23,801 nucleotides of DNA, from IMG/VR virus record IMGVR_UViG_3300043786_000540, positions 1 to 23,801 of that record; one strand, 5' to 3'. The translations under genes and the position numbers were made by a program. Below are positions 5,899-14,059 of this stretch, piece by piece; positions within the stretch are counted from its first letter, which is position 1; each line of letters begins with the position of its first letter. The notes under the pieces were generated by a model. That model did not search any database and had not been told where the DNA came from. It worked only from the letters and a program-made list of their open reading frames with translations. This stretch comes from a virus.

Positions 5899-8891
5899 AA
5901 ATACTCGAGCGCATCAAGGCGGCATTCACCACCGACAAGCCGAGCCGCTACGAGGCCGCGTCGAGCGCTACGCTCATCGGGCGCGACTATGTGCCGCCTC
6001 CGTTCAACTACCACGCTGCGGTGGTCGAGTGCCGTTCGTGGGTGTACGCCGCCGCGCGGCTCAACGCGGTCGCGGTCGCTTCCGCTCCGCTGCGCCTGTA
6101 TGTGAAGAACCGCAGCGCGGGGACGAAACTCTGGAACACGCGCAGGACGGGTCGGCGCACCAAGGCGTACCTGTCGGGCGACCTCGCGCAGCTCCCGTCG
6201 CGCTATGCGATGACGAAGGCAGCGGAATACGGCGACGACTACGAGATCGTCACCGATTCTCATCCGCTCCTGACACTCCTCGCGAAGGTCAACCCCTACC
6301 AGAACGGCTTCGATGCCGCCGTCCTGCGCGTGCTGTACACCGAACTGACGGGCAATGCGTACTTGCATCCCGTGATCGACCCCGCGCTCGGCGTGCCCGT
6401 CGAGCTGTGGACGATGCCGCCGCAGTGGATGAGGATCGTTCCGGGCAACCCGCAGCGCGGGGAGCCGTGGATTACGGGCTACGAGTACGGGCGGAACGAC
6501 GCGCAGCGCCAGGACTTCACGCCTGACGAGGTGATCCACTTCAAGAACCCGAACCCGCGCGACCTGTACTACGGGCTGGGCAAGGTCGAGGCCGCGTGGG
6601 GAGCCGTGACGAGCAACCAAGCGTTGCACGAGATGGATTACCACTTCTTCGCGAACAAGTCGCGGCCTGATTACCTCTTGGTCGCACAGGGCAACGCGAG
6701 CGACGAGGAGCTGGAGCGGTTCACCGCACAGGTCGAGACGAAGCTGCGCGGCACGAACAAGACGGGCCGCTTCCTCGCGATCACGGGACAGGTCGACCTC
6801 AAGCCGTTGCAGTTCCCGCCGAAGGACTTGCAGGGCCGCGACGAGATCGTCGAAGAGATCGCCGCCGTCTTTGGCGTGCCCGTGTCGATGCTTCGCGCCA
6901 ACGACCCGAACCTCGCGAGCGCGACGGTCGGCTTTGCGACATGGAAGGAAACCACGATCCTCCCCATGCTCCGCATGGACGAGGAGGTGCTCAACCAGAA
7001 CCTTCTGCCGCTGTTCGGCATCGAGGATGACGCGTTCCTCGCGTACGACAACCCCGTGCGCGCGGACGAGCAGCTCGAGACTACCAAGCGCACGACCTAT
7101 GTCGCTGGCGGCATCCTCACGATCAACGAGGCGCGGCAGCAGGAGGGACTTGAGCCGCTGCCCGATCCGATGGCCGATCGCCCGCTCATCAACGGTCAGC
7201 CGCTCGGTGGCCCGCCGCCTGTGCCGCCGTCGCCGTTCGGCGGCATCTTCGGCAACGCCGCGCCCGCTCCCGCGCCCGCCGCGCAGCCTGACGGCCTCGT
7301 CGGCCCGCTTGACGCGCAGCCAGAGGCCGAGGAGCCGACCGTGGCCGCGAAGGCCGTCGAGACGAAGGACGCGCTTGGCGACTGCGTGAGCGGCAAGATT
7401 CAGACGCTTCTCGCCGAGGGCTACCCGCAGGATCAGGCGGTGGCGATCGCGTACTCGATGTGCCGCGAGGGCAAGAGCGCGGACGAGGTCATCGCGGCTA
7501 TGGAGCGCGACGAACTTGCGAAGGCGAAGGCGCTCGGCGACATCGACACCACGCCGCCCGCCGCCGTCGCGGAGAACGCGCGGCGCGCGCTCGAGGTGCG
7601 CGAGACGAAGCCCGAGAGCCAGCGCGGCATGACTGCCGTTGGCCTCGCGCGAGCGCGCGACCTGGCGAACCGCCGCGAACTGTCGGAAGACACCATCCGC
7701 CGCATGGTGGCGTACTTCGACCGCCATCAGTCCGACAAGGACGGCGAGACTTGGGACGACCAAGGCAAGGGGTGGCAAGCGTGGCACGGTTGGGGAGGCG
7801 ACGAGGGCTATGCGTGGGCGCGGCGCAAGGTCGAGGAGTTCGACAGCGCGCGCGAGAAGTCAGACACGGGAACGCCGCCGCCGCCCGCGCCCGCCGCGAA
7901 GTCCTGCGGCTGCGGCTGCGCCGAGCCAAAGCGCATCTCGCAGAAGGCGATGTGGGAGTCGGCTGTATCCACTGGGATGCACCGCAAGAGCGCGGAAAGC
8001 GAGGGCCGCGAGATCAACGAGGCCGAGCGCACGATGGCCGCGAGCGTCTCGGCTGTGTTCGACGACCAAGTCAAGGCCGTGCTGAACGAACTGGCGAAGG
8101 CGGGCGCGCCGTCCCGCGAGCTGATCGTCCGCGCCGAGGCGCTGCTTCGGTCGCGCCAGTATCAGCGCGCGCTCGTCGACGCGCTCGCGCCGTACCTTCG
8201 TGACGCGATCTCGGTCGGTGTTGACCTCGGCATCGACACGGTCGCCAAGGTTGCCACCACCGTCGACTTCGATGTCGAGCGCGCCGACCTTCGCGCATAT
8301 GCCGAGACGGAGTCCGTGCGCCTCGCGCGCCGCACCGCGTCGGGGGTGACCGAGCAGACATCCGTCCGCGTGCGCGAGGTGCTCGGCGAGGGGCTCGAGA
8401 AGGGCGAGACGGTCGACGAGCTTGCGAACCGGGTGCAGACATGGGCCGACTCACAGAAGGATCAGGACGGGTCGTGGAGCCGCGCGCGCACGGTCGCGAG
8501 GACGGAGGCGCAGCGCGCCGCCCGCACCGCCGAGGTCGACGCGTGGACGGCGACGGGCCTTGTGCAGGGGAAGACTTGGTTGCTCGCTCCCGACCCGTGT
8601 GAGTTCTGCGAGGCCGCATCGAAGCGGTACGGGGAGAAGTCGATCGGCCTGAACGATTCGTTCTACCAGAAGGGCGACCTTCTGTTCGGTGTCCCCGATG
8701 CGAACGGGAAGACGCGAGAAATGGTGCTCGACTACGAGGACATCAAGGGGCCACCGCTCCATCCGAACTGTCGCTGCTCGATGCAGCCCGTTCTAAGCGA
8801 TGCGCTCGAGCGCGAGATCCGCGAAATCGAGGAGTCGGGGGACATCGAGGCCGAGCGCCGCCGCATCAACCTTGAGGCAGGAATCCGATGA
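5895..8891 (+). CDS. Portal protein fused to MuF-type head morphogenesis domain
   Basis: A 998-residue protein starting at ATG 5895 (ATGA overlap with terL). Residues about 20-430 are an HK97-family portal: EVIHFKNPNPRDLYYGLGKV around 212-231, ASATVGFATWKETTI near 340-355, and GGILTINEARQQEGLEPLPD near 404-423. A Pro/Ala linker follows (about 436-490). Next comes a helical module with a YPQDQAVAIAYSMCREG core (about 492-530), then a Trp-rich module DKDGETWDDQGKGWQAWHGW inside about 575-652, and a C-x-C-x-C cluster in KSCGCGCAEP (about 669-678). The last 250 residues are a MuF domain: ARTVARTEAQRAART (about 864), DPCEFCEAASKRYGE (about 900-914) and PPLHPNCRCSM (about 953-963). Portal forms the dodecameric vertex through which DNA enters; MuF proteins are minor head components. 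These are usually separate genes. No stop or frameshift separates the modules. Confidence 0.92.
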   Translation: MKILERIKAAFTTDKPSRYEAASSATLIGRDYVPPPFNYHAAVVECRSWVYAAARLNAVAVASAPLRLYVKNRSAGTKLWNTRRTGRRTKAYLSGDLAQLPSRYAMTKAAEYGDDYEIVTDSHPLLTLLAKVNPYQNGFDAAVLRVLYTELTGNAYLHPVIDPALGVPVELWTMPPQWMRIVPGNPQRGEPWITGYEYGRNDAQRQDFTPDEVIHFKNPNPRDLYYGLGKVEAAWGAVTSNQALHEMDYHFFANKSRPDYLLVAQGNASDEELERFTAQVETKLRGTNKTGRFLAITGQVDLKPLQFPPKDLQGRDEIVEEIAAVFGVPVSMLRANDPNLASATVGFATWKETTILPMLRMDEEVLNQNLLPLFGIEDDAFLAYDNPVRADEQLETTKRTTYVAGGILTINEARQQEGLEPLPDPMADRPLINGQPLGGPPPVPPSPFGGIFGNAAPAPAPAAQPDGLVGPLDAQPEAEEPTVAAKAVETKDALGDCVSGKIQTLLAEGYPQDQAVAIAYSMCREGKSADEVIAAMERDELAKAKALGDIDTTPPAAVAENARRALEVRETKPESQRGMTAVGLARARDLANRRELSEDTIRRMVAYFDRHQSDKDGETWDDQGKGWQAWHGWGGDEGYAWARRKVEEFDSAREKSDTGTPPPPAPAAKSCGCGCAEPKRISQKAMWESAVSTGMHRKSAESEGREINEAERTMAASVSAVFDDQVKAVLNELAKAGAPSRELIVRAEALLRSRQYQRALVDALAPYLRDAISVGVDLGIDTVAKVATTVDFDVERADLRAYAETESVRLARRTASGVTEQTSVRVREVLGEGLEKGETVDELANRVQTWADSQKDQDGSWSRARTVARTEAQRAARTAEVDAWTATGLVQGKTWLLAPDPCEFCEAASKRYGEKSIGLNDSFYQKGDLLFGVPDANGKTREMVLDYEDIKGPPLHPNCRCSMQPVLSDALEREIREIEESGDIEAERRRINLEAGIR

Positions 8892-9571
8892 ACACGATCC
8901 AGATCGTCCGCAAGGCTCTTCCCGCAGAGATTCGCACGACACCCAGGGGATTCACCGCAGTAATCACCGCAGAGACGCTCGACCGCGACGGCGAGGTGCT
9001 CATCCCGCAGGGCATGAACTCTTCGGAGTTCGAGCGCAACCCGATCCTCTTCTGGAACCACGACTACGCGCAGCCTGTCGGCAAGTGCCTGGGGTTGAAG
9101 CGAAAGGACAGCACCATCGTCGGGGACTTCCAGTTCGCGCAGCGGCCTGACGGATACGCGGGCGAGTTCTTCCCCGAGGTCGCGGCGGCGCTCGTCGGGC
9201 AAGGGATCATCAAGGGCGTGTCGGTCGGCTATGTGCCAGAGGACGGCGGCACGCGCCGCGCAAGCGAGGTCGACCGCAAGAAGTACGGCGACCGCGTGCA
9301 CACGGTCTACTCGCGGTGGAAGCTGCTCGAGGTGTCCCTCGCGCCGCTTCAGTCGAACCCCGACGCGCTCATCATGGCCGTCAAGAAGGGACTCGTCTCG
9401 CGCGTGGCTGCAAAGCGGTTCTTCGGCATCGAGGTTCCGCGCCGCGTCGCGGTGACAGTCGCGCTGCCTTGCGCCGCGCCCTCAATCGAAGCGAAGGCCG
9501 CGCCGATCTCCATTGAGAGCGTGGTTCGTCGCGAGGTCGCAAAGGCCCGTGGCGCGATCTACCTCGACTGA
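8888..9571 (+). CDS. Prohead maturation protease, HK97 family
   Basis: 227 residues, start ATG 8888 in an ATGA overlap with the portal-MuF gene. The fold and motifs match the HK97 prohead protease family (serine protease U35, herpes-assemblin-like). The candidate catalytic His is H58 in NPILFWNHDY and the Ser is S112 in IKGVSVGYVP. An acidic residue that could complete the site is E148 in LLEVSLAPLQSNPDAL. The N-terminal LDRDGEVLIPQGM segment is also typical. In the prohead it would cleave scaffold and the capsid N-terminal region, and then itself. The C-terminal 60 residues are basic and Ala/Val-rich and may be removed by self-cleavage, which is inference. The gene lies directly before the major capsid gene, as expected. 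Confidence 0.93.
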   Translation: MNTIQIVRKALPAEIRTTPRGFTAVITAETLDRDGEVLIPQGMNSSEFERNPILFWNHDYAQPVGKCLGLKRKDSTIVGDFQFAQRPDGYAGEFFPEVAAALVGQGIIKGVSVGYVPEDGGTRRASEVDRKKYGDRVHTVYSRWKLLEVSLAPLQSNPDALIMAVKKGLVSRVAAKRFFGIEVPRRVAVTVALPCAAPSIEAKAAPISIESVVRREVAKARGAIYLD

Positions 9572-9643
9572 CGCTCGGCTTGTCTCACGGCGTGTCGCCT
9601 TCAGGAAAGCCTCAAGCGGGTACGGAAAGACAAAGGTTGTCCC

Positions 9644-11026
9644 ATGAAGACCATGAATCTCAGCGACTTCCGCAGCGCACTCGAGCGCGCGGGTCGCATC
9701 AAGGGCGAACCCGGCGTGATGGCCCAGAAGTCTCTCATCCTCGACGGCTACATGATCGTCGATGAGAGCGGAATGGCCGTCGACCCCGAGACGCTCGACA
9801 TCGTCATCACCCCAAGCAACGCAGCTCCCGCCGCTCCCGAGACGGACGCGGCCAAGCAGGAGGATCCCATGACCGAAGAGAAGATCGCGAGCGCCGTCAA
9901 GGCCGCGCTCGCCGACATCGTCAGCACCAAGGCCGTCGCCGCGCAGCCGCGCGTCGAGGCTCCCCGCGCATACGGCAAGCTCAAGTCGTTCAAGAACACC
10001 CGCGAGGGCATCGACTCCGCCTACCGCTTCGGTCGCTTCTGCGCCGCGGCGATGGGACACACCAAGTCGCTCGAGTGGTGCAAGACGAACGGCGTGTCTC
10101 TCGTTCGCGAGAAGGCCCATGTCGAGGGCATCAACTCGGCGGGTGGCTTCCTCGTCCCCGAGGAGATGGACAGCGAACTCGTCACGCTCCGCGAGGAGTA
10201 CGGCGTGTTCCGTCGCGAGTCTCGCTTGATCCCGATGTCGAGCGACACGCGCGTCGTCAACAAGCGCACCACGGGCTTGACCGCGAACTGGATCGGCGAG
10301 GGCGCACCGATCACCAAGAGCGATCAGGTGTTCGGCTCGAACAAGCTCGTCGCCAAGAAGCTCGGCGTGCTGACCGAGATCAGCAGCGAGCTGAACGAGG
10401 ACAGCCTCGTCAACCTCGGCGACGAGGCCGCTGACGAGATCGCTCAGGCGCTTGCCTTTGCGGAAGACCGCGCGGGCTTCCTCGGCGACGGCACTTACGC
10501 GTTTGGCGGCATCGTCGGACTCGACACGATCCTCTCTGACGCGACCTTCCAGCAAGCCGACATGGGATCGGTCACCGCCTACTCTGGCGTTGCCCTCGCC
10601 GACCTCGTCGCGGCGTTCCGCAAGCTTCCCGCGTGGGCCGCTTCGCGCAACAATGTGAAGATCTACTGCTCCAAGTCGGCCTGGCACGGCATCTTCGAGC
10701 GTCTCGCGGCGACCGCTGGCGGCAACACCATGCAGACGCTGGCGGACGGACTGCGCACCCCGCAGTTCCTCGGCTACCCCGTTGTCTGGACTCAGGTCAT
10801 CCCCGTGACGGAGTCGGGCGGCGCGACCTTCGCCTTCATCGGCGACCTTCGCCTGTCCTCGTACTTCGGCGATCGCCGCCAGACGGCCATCGACTTCTCG
10901 AACACGGGCGGCGACGCGTGGGCCAACGACCTCATCGCAGTCCGCGCGACCGAGCGCCTCGACATCGTCAACGCCAATGTCGGCTCCGCGTCCGCCAGCG
11001 GCGCAGTCATCAAGCTCACCCTCTGA
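9644..11026 (+). CDS. Major capsid protein, HK97 fold
   Basis: 460 residues, ATG 9644, 72 bases after the protease stop. It follows the HK97-family layout: an N-terminal region of about 160 residues (with a helical PMTEEKIASAVKAALADIVS segment at 75-94) that may act as a scaffold or delta domain. The capsid core begins near HVEGINSAGGFLVPEEMDSE (159-178). Other family-typical pieces are ANWIGEGAPITKSDQVFGSN (214-233), KKLGVLTEISSELNEDSLVN (238-257) and RAGFLGDGTYAFGGIVGL (276-293). It assembles the icosahedral shell. The prohead protease next door would cut somewhere before residue 160, probably between about 95 and 160; the exact site cannot be read. A strong hairpin lies just after the stop. 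Confidence 0.94.
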   Translation: MKTMNLSDFRSALERAGRIKGEPGVMAQKSLILDGYMIVDESGMAVDPETLDIVITPSNAAPAAPETDAAKQEDPMTEEKIASAVKAALADIVSTKAVAAQPRVEAPRAYGKLKSFKNTREGIDSAYRFGRFCAAAMGHTKSLEWCKTNGVSLVREKAHVEGINSAGGFLVPEEMDSELVTLREEYGVFRRESRLIPMSSDTRVVNKRTTGLTANWIGEGAPITKSDQVFGSNKLVAKKLGVLTEISSELNEDSLVNLGDEAADEIAQALAFAEDRAGFLGDGTYAFGGIVGLDTILSDATFQQADMGSVTAYSGVALADLVAAFRKLPAWAASRNNVKIYCSKSAWHGIFERLAATAGGNTMQTLADGLRTPQFLGYPVVWTQVIPVTESGGATFAFIGDLRLSSYFGDRRQTAIDFSNTGGDAWANDLIAVRATERLDIVNANVGSASASGAVIKLTL

Positions 11027-11037
11027 TTCACCGCGAC

Positions 11038-11064
11038 GGGGCGGCGGGCGACCCCCGCCGCCCC
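11038..11064 (+). terminator. Strong GC hairpin after the major capsid gene
   Basis: A perfect 11-bp stem, GGGGCGGCGGG pairing with CCCGCCGCCCC, closes a 5-base loop. It lies 11 bases after the capsid stop and before the AGGAAGGAAAG ribosome binding site of the next gene. No T-run follows, so it is not a textbook intrinsic terminator. It may cause partial termination, or protect the 3' end of the capsid message so that more capsid than downstream protein is made. Confidence 0.6.
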
Positions 11065-11085
11065 TGAGCAGGAAGGAAAGATTCC

Positions 11086-11508
11086 ATGAAGCCGAACACC
11101 AAGTTCCAGATCGCCGCAATCGGCGCGACGAACGCCTCGCAGCTCACGGCCAGCATCGACTGCCGTGGCTTCAGCTTCGCGCGCATCCTGTGCATCTCCA
11201 CGGGCAACCCGGGCCTCTCGACCGTTCTCACGAACAACACCCTCGAGGACTCGGACAACAACAGCACCTGGTCGGCCATCGCGGCCGCTGCGGCTGGCAC
11301 GGCGTACACGCCCTCCAGCGTGACGGTCGCCACGACCGAGGCGCGCCTCATCTACGAGGTCGACCTCCGTGGCCGCAAGCGCTACCTCAAGCCGACCTTC
11401 AGCCTGCACGCGACCACGCAGCCCATCATCGCCGTCGAGCTTGGCCTCGCGGCGGATGCGCCCGTGACCGCCGCGCAGAACGGCGCGGCGCACCTCGCCG
11501 ACATCTGA
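11086..11508 (+). CDS. Post-capsid virion protein, possible head decoration protein
   Basis: 140 residues from ATG 11086, with an excellent AGGAAGGAAAG ribosome binding site. The protein is beta-rich and polar: ASQLTASIDCRGFSFARILC early, a Thr/Ala-rich middle (TAYTPSSVTVATTEARLIYE), then RKRYLKPTFSLHATTQPIIA. No transmembrane segment or catalytic motif is visible. Genes placed right after the major capsid gene often encode decoration or cement proteins, or are otherwise abundant virion components. Its strong translation signal and the hairpins on both sides fit an abundant product. The assignment is from position and composition only. Confidence 0.6.
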   Translation: MKPNTKFQIAAIGATNASQLTASIDCRGFSFARILCISTGNPGLSTVLTNNTLEDSDNNSTWSAIAAAAAGTAYTPSSVTVATTEARLIYEVDLRGRKRYLKPTFSLHATTQPIIAVELGLAADAPVTAAQNGAAHLADI

Positions 11509-11529
11509 GGCACTCGTCTTTCGCATCGG

Positions 11530-11558
11530 CGGCTCGGCCCCTTCACGGGGTCGGGCCG
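11530..11558 (+). terminator. Hairpin after the decoration-like gene
   Basis: A 12-bp stem, CGGCTCGGCCCC pairing with GGGGTCGGGCCG (two G-U wobbles), has a 5-base loop, 22 bases after the stop at 11508. Only a weak T-run (GTTT) follows at a distance. It lies at the start of a 160-base gap (11509-11668) in which no other gene or clear promoter is visible. It is a candidate partial terminator or mRNA-stabilising element. Confidence 0.55.
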
Positions 11559-11668
11559 CTGTGCGTTTGCGCGGCTATCCTGCCGATGGAACCTGTGGCC
11601 GCACGCGAACATCGAGGCTGTTCAGATGCGACGGCGTGTTACGCGGCGGCGACACACTGGAGGTGCGA

Positions 11669-12685
11669 ATGTCAGAGCGAAACGATGTGCTTGCCCGCGC
11701 GGCGAGCGGTACGGAACTCGATGTGGCGAAGGGCGTGCAGGGCGACGAGGCGCGCTTCGATGTGCCCGATTTCGACGCGGCGATACGGATGTACACGGAC
11801 GGCACGGGCAGCGTCGAGGAGGCCGTACTCGCGCGCGGCGAGTACAAGTCGATCTGGAACCGCGAGAAGCTGTCGAAGGTGTTGAGCCTCGCAGGGTGGG
11901 ACATCCTCGGAGGCGCGACGGGCGTGTCGTGGTCGGACGGCGAAGGCTGGCTCTCGGTGCTTGCGCGCCGATGCAAGCGCCCGAGGCCGACGCTCCCGAT
12001 GAAAGAGGTGGCCGCGATCATGTCGCTCCCGCGCATCGCGTGGACGGAGACGATGGGAGCGACCCACATGGCTTGCGCACGCCTCGGCATCGACTTCACG
12101 AAGGCCACGGGGGTGTTCTGGGGCCAGTGCCTCCAGCGCATGATGGAAGGTGTCGTGAACTCGGGCGAGCGCAAGTACATCCTGACGATCGACTTCGACT
12201 CGATCTTCGACGAGCAGGACATCATTCGCCTGTGGCAGATCATGGAGTCGAACCCCGATGTGGACGCGCTGTTCCCGCTTCAGATCGGGCGCGACCGCGA
12301 CACGGTGCTTCTGTCGATCAAGAACGACAAGGGCGAGCGCATCACCCATGTCCCCGCCGAGATGTTCCACCGCGAGGTGGTCGACTGCGAGACGGGGCAC
12401 TTCGGCCTGTCGCTGATCCGCGTCGACGCGCTGAAGCGGATGGAGAAGCCGTGGTTCGTCTCGCATCCGAACGCGTCCGGCGAGTGGGGCGACGGGCGCG
12501 TCGACGATGACATCTACTTCTGGAAGGCGTTTGCCAAGACGGGGCGCATCTGCGCCACGCCTCGCGTGCGCATCGGGCATCTCCAACTGGTCATCACATG
12601 GCCGGGAGAAGACCTGAAGGCGATCCATCAGTACAGCACCAAGCACACGGACGAGGGGAGGCCCAGCGAATGCGCGACCTACTAG
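11669..12685 (+). CDS. GT-A type glycosyltransferase
   Basis: 338 residues; ATG 11669 is chosen because GGAGG lies six bases upstream, whereas the longer frame from 11561 would run through low-quality sequence without such a site. The nucleotide-sugar and metal motif is D175-F176-D177 in YILTIDFDSIF. A later acidic cluster, RVDDDIYFWKAFAKTG (277-292), resembles the acceptor/catalytic region, and RIGHLQ (301-306) supplies a candidate metal-binding His, as in GT-A enzymes. Residues MGATHMACARLGID and GVFWGQCLQRMMEG precede the DxD. It should transfer a sugar from a nucleotide donor; the acceptor is unknown. Its place between capsid and connector genes is unusual and suggests glycosylation of virion proteins, or a moron gene. 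Its last 16 bases overlap the next gene. Confidence 0.78.
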   Translation: MSERNDVLARAASGTELDVAKGVQGDEARFDVPDFDAAIRMYTDGTGSVEEAVLARGEYKSIWNREKLSKVLSLAGWDILGGATGVSWSDGEGWLSVLARRCKRPRPTLPMKEVAAIMSLPRIAWTETMGATHMACARLGIDFTKATGVFWGQCLQRMMEGVVNSGERKYILTIDFDSIFDEQDIIRLWQIMESNPDVDALFPLQIGRDRDTVLLSIKNDKGERITHVPAEMFHREVVDCETGHFGLSLIRVDALKRMEKPWFVSHPNASGEWGDGRVDDDIYFWKAFAKTGRICATPRVRIGHLQLVITWPGEDLKAIHQYSTKHTDEGRPSECATY

Positions 12686-12888
12686 TCATCCGCCGCAACT
12701 GCGCCGTCTGGGAGGCGCTGCACGGGCGGCGTGATCTGAGGCCAGGGTGCATCGTGGAGGTTGACGAGCGCATCGCCGAGAAGCTCGTCGCAAGCGGAAG
12801 CGCGGAGCGGCTGGTGAAGCCCGCGCCGCTGTTCGAGGACGCGGCTCAACTCGCCGCCGTGCCGAAGAGAAGGCAGAGGAAGACCTGA
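12670..12888 (+). CDS. Small conserved-type phage protein before the connector
   Basis: 72 residues, ATG 12670, with GAGGGGAGG upstream inside the end of the glycosyltransferase gene. The middle part (LRPGCIVEVDERIAEKLVAS) resembles short proteins often found between capsid and head-tail connector genes, with a G-x-x-V-E-V-D turn and a helix ending in an L-V-A-S-G-x-A pattern. The C-terminus is basic (PKRRQRKT). The role is not established; it could be a head accessory or assembly factor. The stop overlaps the connector start (TGATG). Confidence 0.7.
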   Translation: MRDLLVIRRNCAVWEALHGRRDLRPGCIVEVDERIAEKLVASGSAERLVKPAPLFEDAAQLAAVPKRRQRKT

Positions 12889-13694
12889 TGGCATCAGCAC
12901 TCGCGCACGCAACTCTCGCCGAGGCCAAGGAGTTCCTCGGCCTCACGACGCAGGACTACGACACGATCCTCGACGCGTGCCTCGACCGCGCGTCGGCGTG
13001 GGTCGACCGCTACTGCGGTCGGGTGTTCGTCTCGCAGCGCCACTACGAGGTCAAGGAGGGCGGCGGGGAGCGGCTCGTCCTGCGCCATCAGCCCGTCTCG
13101 GCGGTCAACTTCGTCGGAACTTCGACGGATGTTTTTCTGACAGTGACGAGCACGACGGCCTCGGACATCGCCGCGACCGTGTCTGCGTTCGACGGCAAGC
13201 TCGCGCTGCGCCGCATGGACATCGTTGGCACGGCGACGGCCACCGACCTTGCGCTCGACACCTACCCGACCACGGCGGCTCTCGCGGCACAGGTGAACCT
13301 CACGGCGGGCTTTGCCGCGACGGTCGGCGTTTCCGCGCCGAGCCGCTACCTCGCGCGCGCGGCGGGCCGAGACTGCAAGGGCGGCGGCGCGGTCATGCTT
13401 GGTTACTCGGCAGTCTCCGAGTGGCAGCTGGACGAGGAGCGCGGCATCGTCTACGGGAAAAGCCTTGACCGCTGGCAGTCCGTCATGGTCGACTATCAGG
13501 GCGGCTACACGACGCTTCCGCCCGATGTCGTGCACGCCACGCTGTCGATGTGCGGCAACTTCTTCCGCGACAGGACGCGCGATTCGGCTGTCGCCAGCGA
13601 GTCGCTCGGCGGCTACTCGTACTCGGTCAAGTCGGGCGAGGACATGAGCCGCGAGATCGACGGGCTTCTCGGCCCGTATCGGAGGATTCGTTGA
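12888..13694 (+). CDS. Head-tail connector (adaptor) protein
   Basis: 268 residues, start ATG 12888 in a TGATG junction. The N-terminus is a helical adaptor-type segment, LAEAKEFLGLTTQDYDTILD followed by RASAWVDRYCGRVF (about 10-47). The C-terminal part has VDYQGGYTTLPPDVVHATLS and NFFRDRTRD (about 201-232). Both ends are typical of connector proteins of the HK97 gp6 / SPP1 gp15 type, which sit under the portal. Between about 80 and 175 is a Thr/Ala-rich, low-complexity, beta-type insertion that makes the protein longer than usual family members. It should form the ring joining portal and tail. Confidence 0.78.
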   Translation: MASALAHATLAEAKEFLGLTTQDYDTILDACLDRASAWVDRYCGRVFVSQRHYEVKEGGGERLVLRHQPVSAVNFVGTSTDVFLTVTSTTASDIAATVSAFDGKLALRRMDIVGTATATDLALDTYPTTAALAAQVNLTAGFAATVGVSAPSRYLARAAGRDCKGGGAVMLGYSAVSEWQLDEERGIVYGKSLDRWQSVMVDYQGGYTTLPPDVVHATLSMCGNFFRDRTRDSAVASESLGGYSYSVKSGEDMSREIDGLLGPYRRIR

Positions 13695-14059
13695 GCATCG
13701 GCTCGCTCGTCACGCGGTTCGGGCGCAAACTGTGGGTCTACAGGCCCACGGTCGGCGTTGCGTCCGATGGCGAGGTCACGCGCACCTACGCGGCGGTGTG
13801 CTGCGTCAAGGGCTTCGTGCAGCCGACCACGCAGTCGAGCGATGTCGCGCAAGGCCGCATGGACGGGCGCACCTCCTGCACGATCTACCTCGAGGGAGCG
13901 GTCGACATCCGCATCGACGACGAGGTGCGCGACAGCCTCGCGACGACGGCGCGGAACTACCGCGTGATCGGGTCGGTGAACCCCGGCGAACTCGGGCTGA
14001 CTCAGGCCGCGCCGCACCTCAGCATGACCTCCGTCGAAGCGGTCGAGGTGCTGTCGTGA
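13691..14059 (+). CDS. Head closure / head-tail joining protein (TTG start)
   Basis: 122 residues. The start is TTG at 13691, overlapping the connector stop (TTGA), with GGAGG seven bases upstream; no better start exists without a long overlap. The sequence is a small beta-barrel type: LVTRFGRKLWVYRPTVGVAS, then GRMDGRTSCTIYLEGAVDIR and NYRVIGSVNPGELG. This pattern and the gene position fit the stopper/head-completion family (SPP1 gp16-like), which closes the portal channel and receives the tail. Identification rests on position and general features more than on a diagnostic motif. Confidence 0.7.
   Translation: MSIGSLVTRFGRKLWVYRPTVGVASDGEVTRTYAAVCCVKGFVQPTTQSSDVAQGRMDGRTSCTIYLEGAVDIRIDDEVRDSLATTARNYRVIGSVNPGELGLTQAAPHLSMTSVEAVEVLS

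Noticed and set aside
5799-7787. Leftward open frame of 662 codons under the portal gene
   Set aside because: Same cause; the opposite strand encodes a clear portal protein and the leftward product has no recognisable motif.
9482-11119. Leftward open frame of 545 codons under the capsid gene
   Set aside because: Antisense shadow of the major capsid gene, with biased composition and no credible start signal.
11038-11558. The two hairpins as classical intrinsic terminators
   Set aside because: Neither is followed by a proper T-run; they are kept only as partial terminator or stability elements.
11561-11668. N-terminal extension of the glycosyltransferase to 11561
   Set aside because: No ribosome binding site and a Cys/Arg-rich unlikely sequence; GGAGG before 11669 decides the start.
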